A stretch of 64,000 nt of DNA from Mermis nigrescens. Its lineage: Eukaryota; Nematoda; Enoplea; Mermithida; Mermithidae. The notes beneath the pieces are model-generated. The model was not told the origin of the DNA and searched no databases. It was given only the letters and a program-made list of their open reading frames with translations. Shown here in pieces: positions 33,692-44,784 of the stretch (its first letter is position 1; each line of letters opens with the position of its first letter). Location of the stretch: assembly GCA_036768485.1 (NCBI GenBank), contig JAVLUZ010000004.1:124001-188000 (forward strand), read 5' to 3'. The translations under genes and the position numbers were made by a program.

Positions 33692-36600
33692 ATTCTAAAT
33701 ATGTTTGGTTTAATACAGAGAATAGCATAGCGGCGAAAATAAAACATCAGCAATGTGGTAGAATCGAATTGAGCAAATTCGTTAAATCGAGAAATAGAAG
33801 TTTCAAATCCAATCTAATAAAATAGAATGATGAATAAATAGTAGACGTATAAAATCCGACTAATTCGTTTAATCAGCCAAGCAAAGAGTCGACGTGCAAA
33901 TTATTCAGTCTAACTAACTGTTTAACCAATTAAAAAAAGAGAATCATTGACTTATGTACCAACGTAACTTTAGGTAAATTGAGCATACGATTAGATGTCA
34001 CCAAAAAGTCGGATAGAATAGCATAGTGACGAAAATAAAACATCAGCAATGTGGTCGAACTGAATTGGGCAAATCCGTTAAATCGAGAAAGCACTTAGCC
34101 GACGTCAAAAATTGTCTAAGTCGAGCTAAGTGCTTAATTAATCAAACAAATGCCTTTAATTTCCATCATCGCAATAGCAATTTTTAATACGTATTGGAAT
34201 CGTAAATATAGGTAAATAAATTAAGTAATAAAATTCTCCAAAGGCCAATTAATTGGCCTTTCTTTGTCAGAATAGTGTCTATTAATAGCAAAATCGACTA
34301 GTAAGTGGAAATCTTGATATTTAACAAATTCGACTACAATTGACAAAATAATTTGTCGGAAGCATACGTAGGTAGCGGTATACATAGGTTTTTCAAAAAA
34401 AGGAGTAATGTACAGCAATAAAAATTGTAGGAGGCGATCCGGGCACAAGTGAAAACCGACATTCTACTAGATTACATACGATGCACAATAAACTGATGAA
34501 CCACGTTCGTGAAAAATACATGTGCGTCAAAATTGTTAGTATGTACACCCAGCGGGGTTTCAGTTTATTGATTGGGTAAATGTAAAGTGTCTGGCATGCA
34601 CCATGTGTCACGCGTACGCATTTCGTAGGCAACACTACAGAATGACGCGTTATCGTACGCTGCGCTTTATAACAGACGAAAATAATGCGCTAAATAATAA
34701 TTAAATTCAAAATCTATTCATGGCAACACTACAGAAGGACGCGTTATCGTAAGCTGCGCTTTATAAAAGACGAAAATGATGCGCTAAATATAATTATATT
34801 CAAAATCTATTCATAAAATTGGAAGGGAATATGTAAATTCTCATTCGCAAAACAACTTATGGTACATAAAATGTACCATGCGCAAACTAAGGAACAATTA
34901 GGATAAGTCAGAAAATGACTTATGGTAGATAAAATGTACCATGAGGCAAGACAATTTGGATTGAATGAATAAAATGACTGATGGCACATAAAAATGTACC
35001 ACCATGTGATAAATAAACTCCAATTTAAAAGAAAACGTAATTCACACGTTAATTAACAATTAAACTCGCCGTAAATCCGCAAAATTGGATGGAACGATTC
35101 TGATAAAATTAAGGAACAATGAGGATATAAATAAAACGACTCATGGGCCATAGAAAAAGTAATATGCGATAATTAAACCTCCTGTATATATCGGCGAAGT
35201 CGATTACTAAATTTTTAAAAACGTTAATCTTCCGCTAAATTAATAAATAAACTCACTGTAAATGTATAAAATTGAATAAAACAATGCTGATAAGTCAAAA
35301 AAGGACACATGGTACGTAATAATATATGTATGTACAATGGAAAAATTAAAAAATTCTGTTTCCAGCGACGATAATTAAAATTTGTTAAAAACACTAAGGA
35401 TAGAAACGGAACTACATTAAATCAATTAATAATTATGAATGACTACAAATTCATTCCAGGCTTGCCACTGGCTGGATAATCCAGGCTACATAAAGCAAAG
35501 TATCAACTGAAATGTTTTAAGGCATTACTAGTACTTCATTTATCGATTTTAAATTTTTAAGTGCTCCATGTACATATGTACCGCTCTGTATTCCATTACC
35601 TTCTTCCTGCGTTATCTCGGTAAAGCAACAATAGAGTCAATCCGTCGCGCCATAGCTAAAAATAGAATGCTGCGTGCGCCATACAGAGATGTGCTAGTAA
35701 TTTCTAGTGTCATTCTAGCGCTTTCTAAAGCGACCATTTTGCTAAGTCATCTTAGACCGGAATGGTCGACCGGCAGTACTCGCCTTAAGATTACTCGAAA
35801 CATCTTAAAGCGTAAAGATTCATGGCCGGCAGTATGCTTAGCGAGAAGACTGCCGTAATATAATTTCGGACAGTAAAATTATCACGGTATTGCTTCATTT
35901 TAGATCAATCCTGCAATAGATTTACGTACAATCAGCAAACATTCCATTAAAATTTTTAAAATTTTTAAACTTTAATGAAAAATGATTTTTAGTACAAAAT
36001 TGTTCAGTAAAAAATAATCATGCAAAATTTATCTTACCTAAGGACACAATATGCTTTAAAACAATATGTTTAATCAAAGTTAAACCACGAGTTAGACTCC
36101 TCCTGACCAGTCTAACTTTTTGATGCTGTCTATAACTAAAAGTTAGCCGGCTAACTAAGTTAAGTGCTTTATGGAACACCTCGGTCTAACTAGATTTTCG
36201 CCTGTCTCGAAAAAGTTAGCCTGCTAACTTTTTTGAGAATGCGACAAAGTTAGACCGCGTTGTGAAACGGTCTTAAAAAAGTTGACAGTCTAACTTCTCA
36301 GTCTAATCAAAAGTTAGCCGGCTGACTCGAGTTCGACTGCTTTGTGAAACCGGCTGCAGATTTATATTAGATGATGCGTCGCAAGCGCCGCGTTTTGTCT
36401 ATAATGCGCTATCATCTCTTTTTCATTATTATAAGATATTTATCTGTATCATGCCCTTAATCTGGCGATGCGGACAGCGCAATTTAGCTTATAATAGCAC
36501 CAACAAGAGGGAAGAGCGCACGTGAATGCCAGAAGCGCGCACGTGAATGCCGTTCTATATTCAGGCACGTGCGCGTTTCCGGCATGCACATGCGCTCTTC

Positions 36601-36785
36601 CTTCTTGTTGGCGCCATTGATAGCTAAATTGCGCCGTCCGCATCGCCAGATTAACAGCATGATACATATAAATATCCTTTAATAAGAGATGATAGCGCAT
36701 TATAGACTAAACGCGGCGCTCGCAATGCATCATCTAATATAAATCTGAAGATTGTAGTGCGTCATGTTTCATGGCGAGCACTGTA

Positions 36786-38559
36786 GGATGGGTGTTTCAA
36801 CCGCCCGCATGAAATTATTCCGGAACTCCCAACGCAAAAAGTTTTCGACCACTCCAGAATTTAGATTTTGCGAAAGGGAAAAAATAGAAAACGTCCTATT
36901 CTTAGCGTTTTTATCCATCTTTTACTTCAACAGAGGCCAATCTCTTTCCAGGCAGCCATTTTTGGTTTTGTTTTATTAAATTTTATTCAGATTTTCTTTG
37001 AAACTTTATGTTTCTACCGTCTAGGTAGGAAGAGTACGTCAGAAACGTCAAAATTGCGTTTTCGACGCAAATCCATAGTTTTTGAACCCAGAAATGCATG
37101 GTAGAAGAATTATTGGTTTCAACCATTTATGATCTTCAGAAGCGATTTGGTGTGAAATTGGCGACCATTCCAAAGCGACTAAATTCAATACTGATGGTGA
37201 GCGGGTCTGCCTGATTCTGGGGCTATTTAACCCTTCAAAATCGCCCCGCCCCAAGCCCACAAATGGCTTTCGCCTTCCTCCGAAATCTTTTTGCTGAAGC
37301 ATGTATGGTTTCACCCAAACATATAACGGCTTACAATTGTCGGTGAGGCAAAGGGGTTCCCCGCAGTGTTTTTTTCTGCACAAGGTCCGCTTATACATGT
37401 ACAAAGATGGTCCCCAAAAGTCTTTGTGCATTTTGTACATGCAAATTTTTGTATACTATAATATAGTACAGTAGCGATTTTAGTGTCGTAAGACAGGATT
37501 TTCGATCTTTGGTAGTGTATTTTGGCTAATTTATGGGTTTCTCACGCCAAAAATTACTAAAATTGTCTCAGAACGGCGCGAAGCGCCGAAAAATTTGACA
37601 TTTTTCCATTCTAAATGCAAATTCTGCCATTTTAAATATATATAGGACAAACAATTAATGATTTCGGCCGCAGAAAATTTTTAGGAATTTTACACCTTTT
37701 TACAGTTTTTGTCTTCCCAAAACTCTTTGTACATTTTGTACATACAAATTTTTTGGTACTGTAATATATTCCTGATGCGATTTTAGTGTGGTAAAAACAG
37801 AGTTCTTCAAATTACGGTAGTGTATTTTAGCTAATTTCTGGATCTATAACTAAGATACGTCTTAAAACGGCGCAAAGCGCCAAAACATTTGACATTTTTC
37901 GTCTTGAAATGCGATTTCTGCTACTATAAAGATATATATGTAGAAGATACTCTACTCATTTCGGCGCGAAGCACCGAAAATTTATGCAAATTTCAGACCT
38001 TTTTTGCAATTTTTGTCTTCCCAAAAGTCTTTCTACATATACAAAGATGGTCCGAAAAAGTCTTTGTACATCGAGAAAATCTTAGCCGAGTACAAAAAAA
38101 CACTGGTTCACGGCAGCATACAAGTCAAAATTTTAATTGGGGGAATCAATGGACCATTTATCAGGGGGCGGGTAAGAGATCTATGTACAATTTTCGGCCA
38201 AAAGTAGCGAAAAAGCACCTAAAATAGCCAAAAAAAATGCGATTTTTTTCAAAAAATTCCAAAAATCGGTAAAAGAGGTCAACTTTTCTGCTCAAAGAGG
38301 ACGACTAACTTTGAGTGGCGGATGCCCCATCCCCGTTTCATGTCTGGTCCAAGGCTATTTTTAGAGGTTGGGGTAAATGACTTGTAATTTTTGGCCGAAA
38401 TGGCGAAGCTTGCTTATAAACGGTCAAAATACGTTAGGGTTCGCCAAAAATCTGGAGGAAGCGTGTAAAAAAATTTTGGCTCTGGGGGATCTCCATCCCC
38501 CTTTTGCATATATGGTTTCAACCCCCAGAATTTCCAAGCGTGCATGTACAGATTAGTAC
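36786..38559. other. Intron sequence with repeated tttgtaca/gcgcgaagcgcc motifs
   Basis: 37,370-37,470, 37,720-37,760 and 38,020-38,080 are similar segments with aaaagtctttgtacat; 37,560-37,620, 37,860-37,900 and 37,960-37,985 carry gcg(c)aagcgcc. These form a loose direct repeat of about 300 bp. No coding region is supported. Confidence 0.5.
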
Positions 38560-38758
38560 CTTGTTTAGCTTTAGCAAAATGCCGCTGAGCATTGCATAAA
38601 TCGAGCTAATCGACGAGTAATGCTCGCCTTGCAGATCCGCTATAGCTTTGGCGAACACGACCAATAAATCGCGCAGTTGTTCTAGTAGACGCCAATTATC
38701 TGCAGTAAACTCATCGTCTTGCGCGTTTACCTCCGATTCAATAATTGGGATCGAGCCT
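38560..38758 (-). CDS. hAT-like gene exon: WRLLEQLRDLL helical segment
   Basis: The acceptor is AAATATTATAG, entering in phase 2 (A, then GGC TCG); the donor is AAC AAG followed by GTACTA, phase 0. The 66 codons include FTADNWRLLEQLRDLLVVF, AKAIADLQGEHYSSISSIYA and MLSGILLKLNK. This matches the hAT block 'eW..l.el..lL.pf...T..lsge.yptis.v.p.l..L'. It has no ATG start and lies within transposon-rich DNA, so an ORF scan alone would miss it. It joins in phase with the exon at 28,452. Confidence 0.85.
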
Positions 38759-39235
38759 CTATAATATTTTGAAGATTCACTCTTTAAAAAATTAAAAACA
38801 AATTCATTTAAAAGAAATTTAAAAAATTATACTAAAAGACAACTATATTTTTTAAAATTTTATAATCACATTTTTAAAATTTTTTTTCACTTTTTTCTCT
38901 GCATCGCGTATATTTAACACACGGATGGGGACCCCACCATAGGTGCGCGGGTTCAAGATCGACAGGGGAAGGGCGGTAAAGTCCCAGAAATCCAAAGCAG
39001 TAAATGTGGTGTTCACGATTTTTTGCTAGCTTAACTGAAAAAATTGATCAAAATGAGACCTTTAAACGTTTTTTTGCGGTGATGGCGCATTTTTTAAAGC
39101 GTTTCTCGTCCATTTTGACTGCATTATACCGCTTTTAACAACAACAAAAATATAGAAAATGATCGATTAGAAAAAAACTTTGATTTTTAAATCATTCAAA
39201 CACAATTTTAGACGCTTGCTCAGTAAAGAAAACAT
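38759..39235. other. AT-rich intron sequence, no gene seen
   Basis: Homopolymer-rich sequence near 38,770-38,900, then a repeat similar to 61,985-62,200 (gtgcgcgggttcaagatc...; ttttgactgcattata). No coding region is supported. Confidence 0.5.
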
Positions 39236-39838
39236 AAAAGCATTTACCTGGCGAAAAGTCATTAGGTACGTTTGTGTAAAACAGTTTACACCAAGATAAT
39301 GCGTTTGTGTAAATGCAAAAAATCATTAGAATTCGTGTCAGGCTTACTGTAAATGCAAGAAGTTATTATGAGAAATCATTGGGTGCGTTTGTGTAAAACA
39401 GTTTACACCAAGATAATGCGTTTGTGTAAATGCAAAAAATCATTAGAATTCGTGTCAGGCTTACTGTAAATGCAAGAAGTTATTATGAGAAATCATTGGG
39501 TGCGTTTGTGTAAAACAGTTTACACCAAGATAATGCGTTTGTGCAAATGCAAAAAATCATTAGAATTCGTGTCAGGCTTACTTTAAATGCGAGAAGTTAT
39601 TATGAGAAATCATTAGGCCCGTTTGTGTAAAACAGTTTACACCAAGATAATGCGTTTGTGTAAATGCAAAAATCATTAGAATTCGTGTCAGGCTTACTGT
39701 AAATGCGAGAAGTTATTATGAGAAATCATTGGGTGCGTTTGTGTAAAACAGTTTACACCAAGATAATGCGTTTGTGTGAATGCAAAAATCATTAGAATTC
39801 GTGTCAGGCTTTTTGTAAATACGAGAAATTATTATGAG
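39235..39838. repeat. Five-copy 117-bp tandem repeat with GTGTAAA...TTTACAC palindrome
   Basis: The landmark cgtttgtgtaaaacag occurs at 39,269, 39,386, 39,503, 39,620 and 39,736, so the period is 117, 117, 117, 116. Units are nearly identical (a few substitutions), implying recent expansion or homogenisation. Each holds gtgtaaa-acag-tttacac, a 7-bp inverted repeat with a 4-base loop. The GTGTAAA word is also frequent in 40.4-46.6 kb. Confidence 0.93.
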
Positions 39839-39841
39839 ATT

Positions 39842-40032
39842 CACCCATTTAAACGCGCGACTTTATCGAAAACGTAATACCAATAAATCCAACACGATTT
39901 GCGTGGCTTAAATGGTCGCCAGATCGATCTATCCAAGCCATTCGGGCAGCTGATTAATTTTGAAATGAGAACATTGACTTTATCATGCGTATCCCAATAA
40001 AGAGGTGACGCGTTTAAGCCCTTAAAACCGAA
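39842..40032 (-). CDS. Open segment, tentative candidate for the missing hAT-like exon
   Basis: The 63-codon open frame begins after an AATAAAG acceptor-like site in phase 0 and contains SPLYWDTHDKVNVLISKLI, which loosely resembles the hAT 'tRWdS...M...L' block. It is in the right interval and strand between the 53.2-kb and 38.8-kb exons. A phase-2 donor is weak (TC then GTGTTG). The match is not good enough to assign; it could be chance. Confidence 0.2.
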
Positions 40033-42272
40033 CTTTATTCTTAAAAAAGGTCAAAAAAATAGAAATTTGCAAATAATTAAAGTTCAAAGAAGAATTGTAT
40101 GCTCTTTGACTAGGTACTGTTGAATTAATGCAGCGTATATTATTGAAAAAATTTTAAAAGCGGTAGTTATCGCGCAATTTAGACCCTCACTCCAATTTGT
40201 AAGTCCAATTTAGGCAAAAAAGTCTCAATGCTTGAGTTAACATGCATGTGCTATCCTGCGATCAATTTTATTAATAACCAAACCAAACATAACAACGCTA
40301 TTAATAACAAAAAAATAATATTAATACGGTGGTGATTAATCGATAGGTAGTGCGTTAGCGCGTACCTATCATATACTTGGGTACTCCCAACATATGTATG
40401 AGCCCCCTACAGCTATAACAGGGACACGTCTGGGAGGTACGGTTTTTTTAAATAGATAGATAAGATTATGCGTTTTTTGTTTACACACAATATTGAGTCT
40501 GTGATGAGCGTGTAAAGTTTTGCCGTAACGTTATAAGATATAGCGATTTTTAGTGGTTTTTTCGCCGGCGTCTACACAACTCTCTGTCAATGTCTCATGC
40601 AATTTAACAGTATAGAATCGTAGAAGATAGAATTCTCTAGGTATCCGTTTTTTTGTTTTATGAATTTCGCATTAGATCTCGAATGGGAGTGTAAAGAGTG
40701 TAAAGAAGAGCGGGTGTAAAGACAGATTTTTGTTGCGTTTTTGCCTTCTTGATGTCCACCTACACGTCCGGTTTATGAATTCTAAGAAAGTTTTTTCTAA
40801 TAAAAATGCACTAGGGCTTAAGGGCTACTTTCTGCTTACCAGCAAACTTTCTTAACTACACTCAATACGGCGATAGATCTAGGGGTTTAAAGTTCACACT
40901 CTAGTAAATTGGTGTAAAAAACAGATTTCGTCTAAGATTTCTCTGCCCTTGTTTTACGCTAATAAGTTGGGGTAAATTGAATAAGATAGAAATGAAGTAC
41001 CTTTTAATGGGCTACACGTCGCAGCAAATGCGTTTAAAAAACGCAATATTGAGTTAGTTAACGGGTGTAAAGTTCGAAATCATGGGTGTAAAATGGGTGA
41101 AAAAACACGTTTATCCCTATTTTGATTAGTAAATATCTCAAATATTTTGCGGGACAGAAGTTTTCCGCATACAAACATACTACAATTCAAAGACTACAAA
41201 TTGGCCCATACCAAATTTCTTTACACACAATGGGGACTTAGTTTAAATCATTAAAGTTTACAATGTGATGGATGGTGGAAAATACGTTTTTGTCCGTTTT
41301 TTAATCGCAACTTTCTCCGAAGTCGCGATGGGTCGAATAGAATCAGCGTTTTTTAGCACGATCCCCTTTACCAGTGCTGATAAAAATTTTTTCCATTAGC
41401 ACGGGATGGAGTAGATTACATTAGCACACCAGCTTTTTACCTGTATAATACCCACATATAGTGTCAGTCATGCATGTCCTTTTCTCCTTTTATTTTTTAA
41501 TTTAGCTGTTTAAGAATGTTATGATAATATGCAGATCAATCTTTTTTCTTAATCAATGTTTTTTTCTTTATATAAATCAAAAAAGTCGTGCAAAATCACA
41601 ATTATTAGCTTCCTACTGCTCAATAAACTTAGAAACTGACACCTTTGTACCTATTACAACATCAAAAATGACTATGCGGTTGCCATATACTAATTTGATA
41701 TAAAAACAGAGATCACCACAGTTATGAATTGAATGATAAATAGTGCAAAGTTGTCACAAACAAAGTAATTATGTGCTAGAAATCATTAAACAAAGAGGCG
41801 AGATGGATGCTAAATCTTTCAGGTTGTACGTAGATTTAGTGTGGAGTGTTTAAATCGCGCGCTTGAGGCTAAATAAACAATAAGCATGATACTAGGCGCG
41901 AAGCGCCGAAAAATTTTCACGGATTTTTGCCAAAAATGCGTTAAAAAGCGTTAAATTACTATAATTTCGCCAAAAACATCTTCTGTATCCATTGGCACGT
42001 CGTGATAACGGCCTAAATTTTCATTACCACGGGACAACTCTTATTAGCCTGGTGCTAAAAAAGCGTAAGAAGAATAAGAATAAAGTACTTTCTTAGGGTA
42101 GTCAACCCGACCGGGTCCGGGTCCGGGTCCAACACATCTTGTAGAAGTGCACATTTCCAAAACCACAATGCACTGACACAAAACTTTCGGCAATTTAAAT
42201 AGACACATAATTTAGATCAAGTTGTAGCTGATCGACTACGTGAGCAAAATGCGCGGATAAGACGAGGACAAC

Positions 42273-42446
42273 CAGGGGCGGATTTAGGGGAGGGGGCGGG
42301 GGCGGCCGCCCCCCATAGGCCCAAAATAGTGCGCAAAATTAAGCATTTTTGAGCGATTTTTAGCAATTTTCGGGTTAAAACGGCTAATTTTTCCGCCTAA
42401 GTCAGGGTTCCGCCCCCACCCTAGAAAAATCCTAGATCCGCCACTG
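42273..42446. mobile_element. M2 miniature element, exact 8-bp TSD
   Basis: The ends CAGGGGCGGATTTAGG and CCTAGATCCGCCACTG are inverted, flanked by aggacaac on both sides. It is 174 bp. The centre has G-runs, ggcggccgcc, and ttgagcgatttttagcaatt. A second copy, in inverse orientation, is at 60,221. The 8-bp duplication puts it with hAT elements. Confidence 0.9.
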
Positions 42447-42754
42447 AGGACAACTACAGAAGAGTTAAAGCAAAAGAACGTAGTGTGCGATTTGTATAAT
42501 TTTTTATTGGTTGTGTGCATTCAAAGTGCTTTATTTACTGTTGTACGATTCACTTGATGTTATTGAAATGGGAGTAAATCTTTTAACTCACGAAAACTTG
42601 TGATTGGCCATGTGCCATTTTTTAGCCAATGTCATATTACGGCAAGCAGTTACTTCAATGCTTGACAGTTACACTGCATTGTTTTGTTTCAGCATTTTAA
42701 TCAGTTTGACCGTGCATAATTAATTTTCAAATAAAAAAGATAAAATTTAATTAG

Positions 42755-42942
42755 TTTATAGACATTACCAAAATTACCCGGTCTCTGCTGTACGCAAGTT
42801 TCTCTCATCGCCAGCAACAAGTGTTCCTTCGGAACAGCTGTTTAGCGGAGCCGGACTTATATACCAGCCGAACAGACGTCGTTTGCATGGAAAGACGGCA
42901 GAGAAATTGCTTTTCATTCAGTACAATTTCAAAGAAATTTAA
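42755..42942 (+). pseudogene. C-terminal hATC exon of a second hAT transposase
   Basis: The frame from TT TAT AGA after an acceptor-like TTTAATTAG to TAA at 42,942 contains KFLSSPATSVPSEQLFSGAG and RRRLHGKTAEKLLFIQYNF, a textbook hATC end (sPaTSvpSE.lFS.aG...R..L....aekLlFi.yN). No upstream transposase exons are found on this strand, so it is a remnant. The stop is natural for the family. Confidence 0.85.
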
Positions 42943-44189
42943 AACGAAAGTATAACTCAGAATGTTGATGTGAGTGTTATTCGAAGTGGCAAATAGAATT
43001 TTTGAAATGGCAATTGTTTTTCATTATTGGCAAAAGACTGTTGCTAAGTCAAATTCTATTTGACTCGGGTCCGAAATAATTAGAAAGATCGGGTCCGGGT
43101 CCGGGTCTTCAATTTTAAAAATTTCGGGTCTGGGTTCGGGTCCAAGTCTTCAAACTCAAAAAATTCGGGTCCGTGTCCGGGTCCAAGAAAATCATCGGGT
43201 AGTGCCGGGTCCGGGTCCGGGTCCGTGGACCCGGTCCATCCCTAGTCATTACAGCAAACTGCGTTTATTCACATCAATATTTAGCTTTTTTCTGGAGGTG
43301 TGAAGTCGAATATTGAATGTGTCAAACGTGTTTCTGTCTTGTTTTTTCTGCCAACTTCTCCGGTTATGAGTCTGGACATGATCTCAAGTCTAAAAATGTA
43401 CCAGAAATCAAACGTGATACGCCAGTTGGGCGCGTTCGTTTATAGTCAACAGTTGAGTAAAGTGGTTTACATCTAATATTTATTTGTCTTCATGCCATTA
43501 AGAAGACTTAATTTTTTCATAAATGTTCATCGTAATATCAAAGTGATATCAGAATTACGAATCCGACTATAATCTTCTTTACACTCTGTGGTTGTGTAAA
43601 ATTTGCACTGCAAATTAACTTCAGTTCTAGAGCCACACAGAAGCTTTATTTTTTTAAAATGTTCTGCATAACGTAAGAACTATGGACGAATCTGATTCTT
43701 AGTTTTCTCTACACCCAATACTTGTGTAAAGTTTGCACTATTCATTTATTCTTAATGTGTGCTTTACACTACAAATTTATCTAACTTCCAGAGCGTTACG
43801 AATCGTGAATTTGTCAAAATATGTTCCATAAGATCATGATTACGAATCTGGCTGTTCGTTTTTTTACACCCATTAGTTATGTAAAGTTTGCACCGAAAAT
43901 AAATTTAGTTTCAGAGCATTGAAGAAGCTACATTTTTTTCAAAACTTTCCATGCAAGGTCAGGATTACGAAACTGAGCATAAGTGTTCTTTACAACCAAT
44001 ATTTGCGTACAGTTTATGCTAAAAACCTTTGATCTGTTTGAATAAGTAGAGTTAATCTCGTTTAAGAAAGCTAATGTTGATGTTCAGAATAACATTGTCT
44101 TCTGCGTTCCTGGACTGGCTTTCATTATTGTAGTATGTTACCATATATGTTTACTAATTGATTTACTCAAATCATGCTAATTAAAAGTA

Positions 44190-44400
44190 GAGTACTAGCC
44201 AGGATATGTGCTACGATGGAATAAAAAAGACGAATACGCTTGATTATGGATTATTAAGGATAAAAGGAGGGACTAGTGAAATCCTACCTATATATGTCTC
44301 AAGTCGCAAAATCTGTTAAACATCAGACTTTCTCTAAGCAACGTACAAAATCGAAGTATATTTTGCGGCCTCTCAAAAATGTAACCTTCTCTAAAAAATT
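44190..44400. repeat. Dispersed repeat related to the 50.4/51.7-kb foldback
   Basis: The words ctacgatggaataaaa, ggattattaaggataaaagg and agactttctctaagcaacg recur at 50,430-50,690 and inverted at 51,440-51,720 and 51,770-52,560. Unclassified non-coding element. Confidence 0.7.
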
Positions 44401-44784
44401 TGCAATGCTTCACATAATAGTGTGTAAACATAATCTAAAGGTGTACTTTTTGTAAATTGCTTGCAAATTGCAACACTGAATTGCTTCTAATCGTCAATGA
44501 TAGAAAACTAGCTGTGATTGTATTTGAAGATGTTTCATTTTGTTATGATGCGCATTATAGCAAGCAAACCTGATGTCAATTGGTGACTGCACACAATTGT
44601 TGCGGGCATGCAAGCGTAACTACATGTAGTCTGTTTTACATATGCTTACGCGTTTCCTACTGCTTCAAGCCAACAATTTCTTTGATTGTCGTGAATGCAC
44701 CGATGTTTGTTATTTCATTCAGTTGGCTTACAAAGTCGCTCCTACTTTACTCCCTTTACTTTCCCACATGTAGCTACTGCATCA

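Larger units (their letters stand above)
29784..35832. mobile_element. Third-level palindromic element, CCGGCCATGAA termini, TA target
   Basis: The left arm from cgtgccggccatgaatcttt pairs with the right arm ending attcatggccggcag; TA lies on both sides. The arms extend to about 31,705 on the left and start about 33,800 on the right, close to 2 kb each. The short foldback at 55,107-55,554 is a deletion derivative carrying only the outer ~220 bp of each arm. The centre (31.7-33.8 kb) contains an M1 and an M3 insertion. Confidence 0.8.
29348..36354. mobile_element. Second-level inserted element with GCCGGTTTCA termini
   Basis: The ends GCCGGTTTCA and TGAAACCGGC are perfect inverted repeats flanked by TGCA on both sides (the surrounding CTGCAG is itself palindromic, so the duplication length is uncertain). 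Subterminal regions (29,370-29,600 and 36,080-36,340) carry many copies of agttagac/gctaac motifs in both orientations. It is non-autonomous; the superfamily is unknown. Confidence 0.7.
29303..36783. mobile_element. 7.5-kb nested palindromic element (outer foldback, TA target)
   Basis: The left end CAGTGCTCGCCATGAAAC (after TA) is the exact reverse complement of the right end (before TA at 36,784). The outer element is a foldback related to that at 25.4 kb. It is split at atctgca/tgcagat by a second element (29,348-36,354), which itself holds a third (29,784-35,832). Arms pair over about 2.4 kb on the left. No transposase ORF is present. The whole structure lies in one intron of the hAT-like gene. 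Confidence 0.85.
42097..43248 (+). mobile_element. hAT transposon remnant with GGGTCC-repeat termini
   Basis: The left part tagggtagtc...gaccgggtccgggtcc and the right part, whose reverse complement reads tagggatggaccgggtcc, are inverted. Both ends carry iterations of gggtcc (42,112-42,132; 43,088-43,235). It encloses a C-terminal transposase exon (42,755-42,942) and an M2 insertion at 42,273. Flanking 8-mers do not match clearly. It is internally deleted and unrelated in strand to the 40-kb hAT-like gene. Confidence 0.65.
40340..44100. repeat. GTGTAAA-rich long repeat, copy 1, interrupted by a hAT remnant
   Basis: The segment from ggtagtgcgttagcgcgtacctatc, through ccccctacagctataaca and tttttttaaatagatagata, to about 41,330 is collinear with 44,790-45,800. 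43,255-44,030 is collinear with 45,880-46,250. The words gtgtaaag, tttacac and ggttatgagt recur throughout. Between the two halves lies about 1.9 kb (41.4-43.25 kb) with a hAT fragment. No ORF is supported in the repeat itself. Confidence 0.7.

Noticed and set aside
29348..36354. Maverick/Polinton or other large DNA transposon
   Set aside because: No polymerase, integrase or capsid ORF exists between the inverted ends; it is a non-coding palindrome.
39235..39838. CRISPR-like array
   Set aside because: Units are 117-bp direct tandem repeats with no variable spacers, in a eukaryotic genome.
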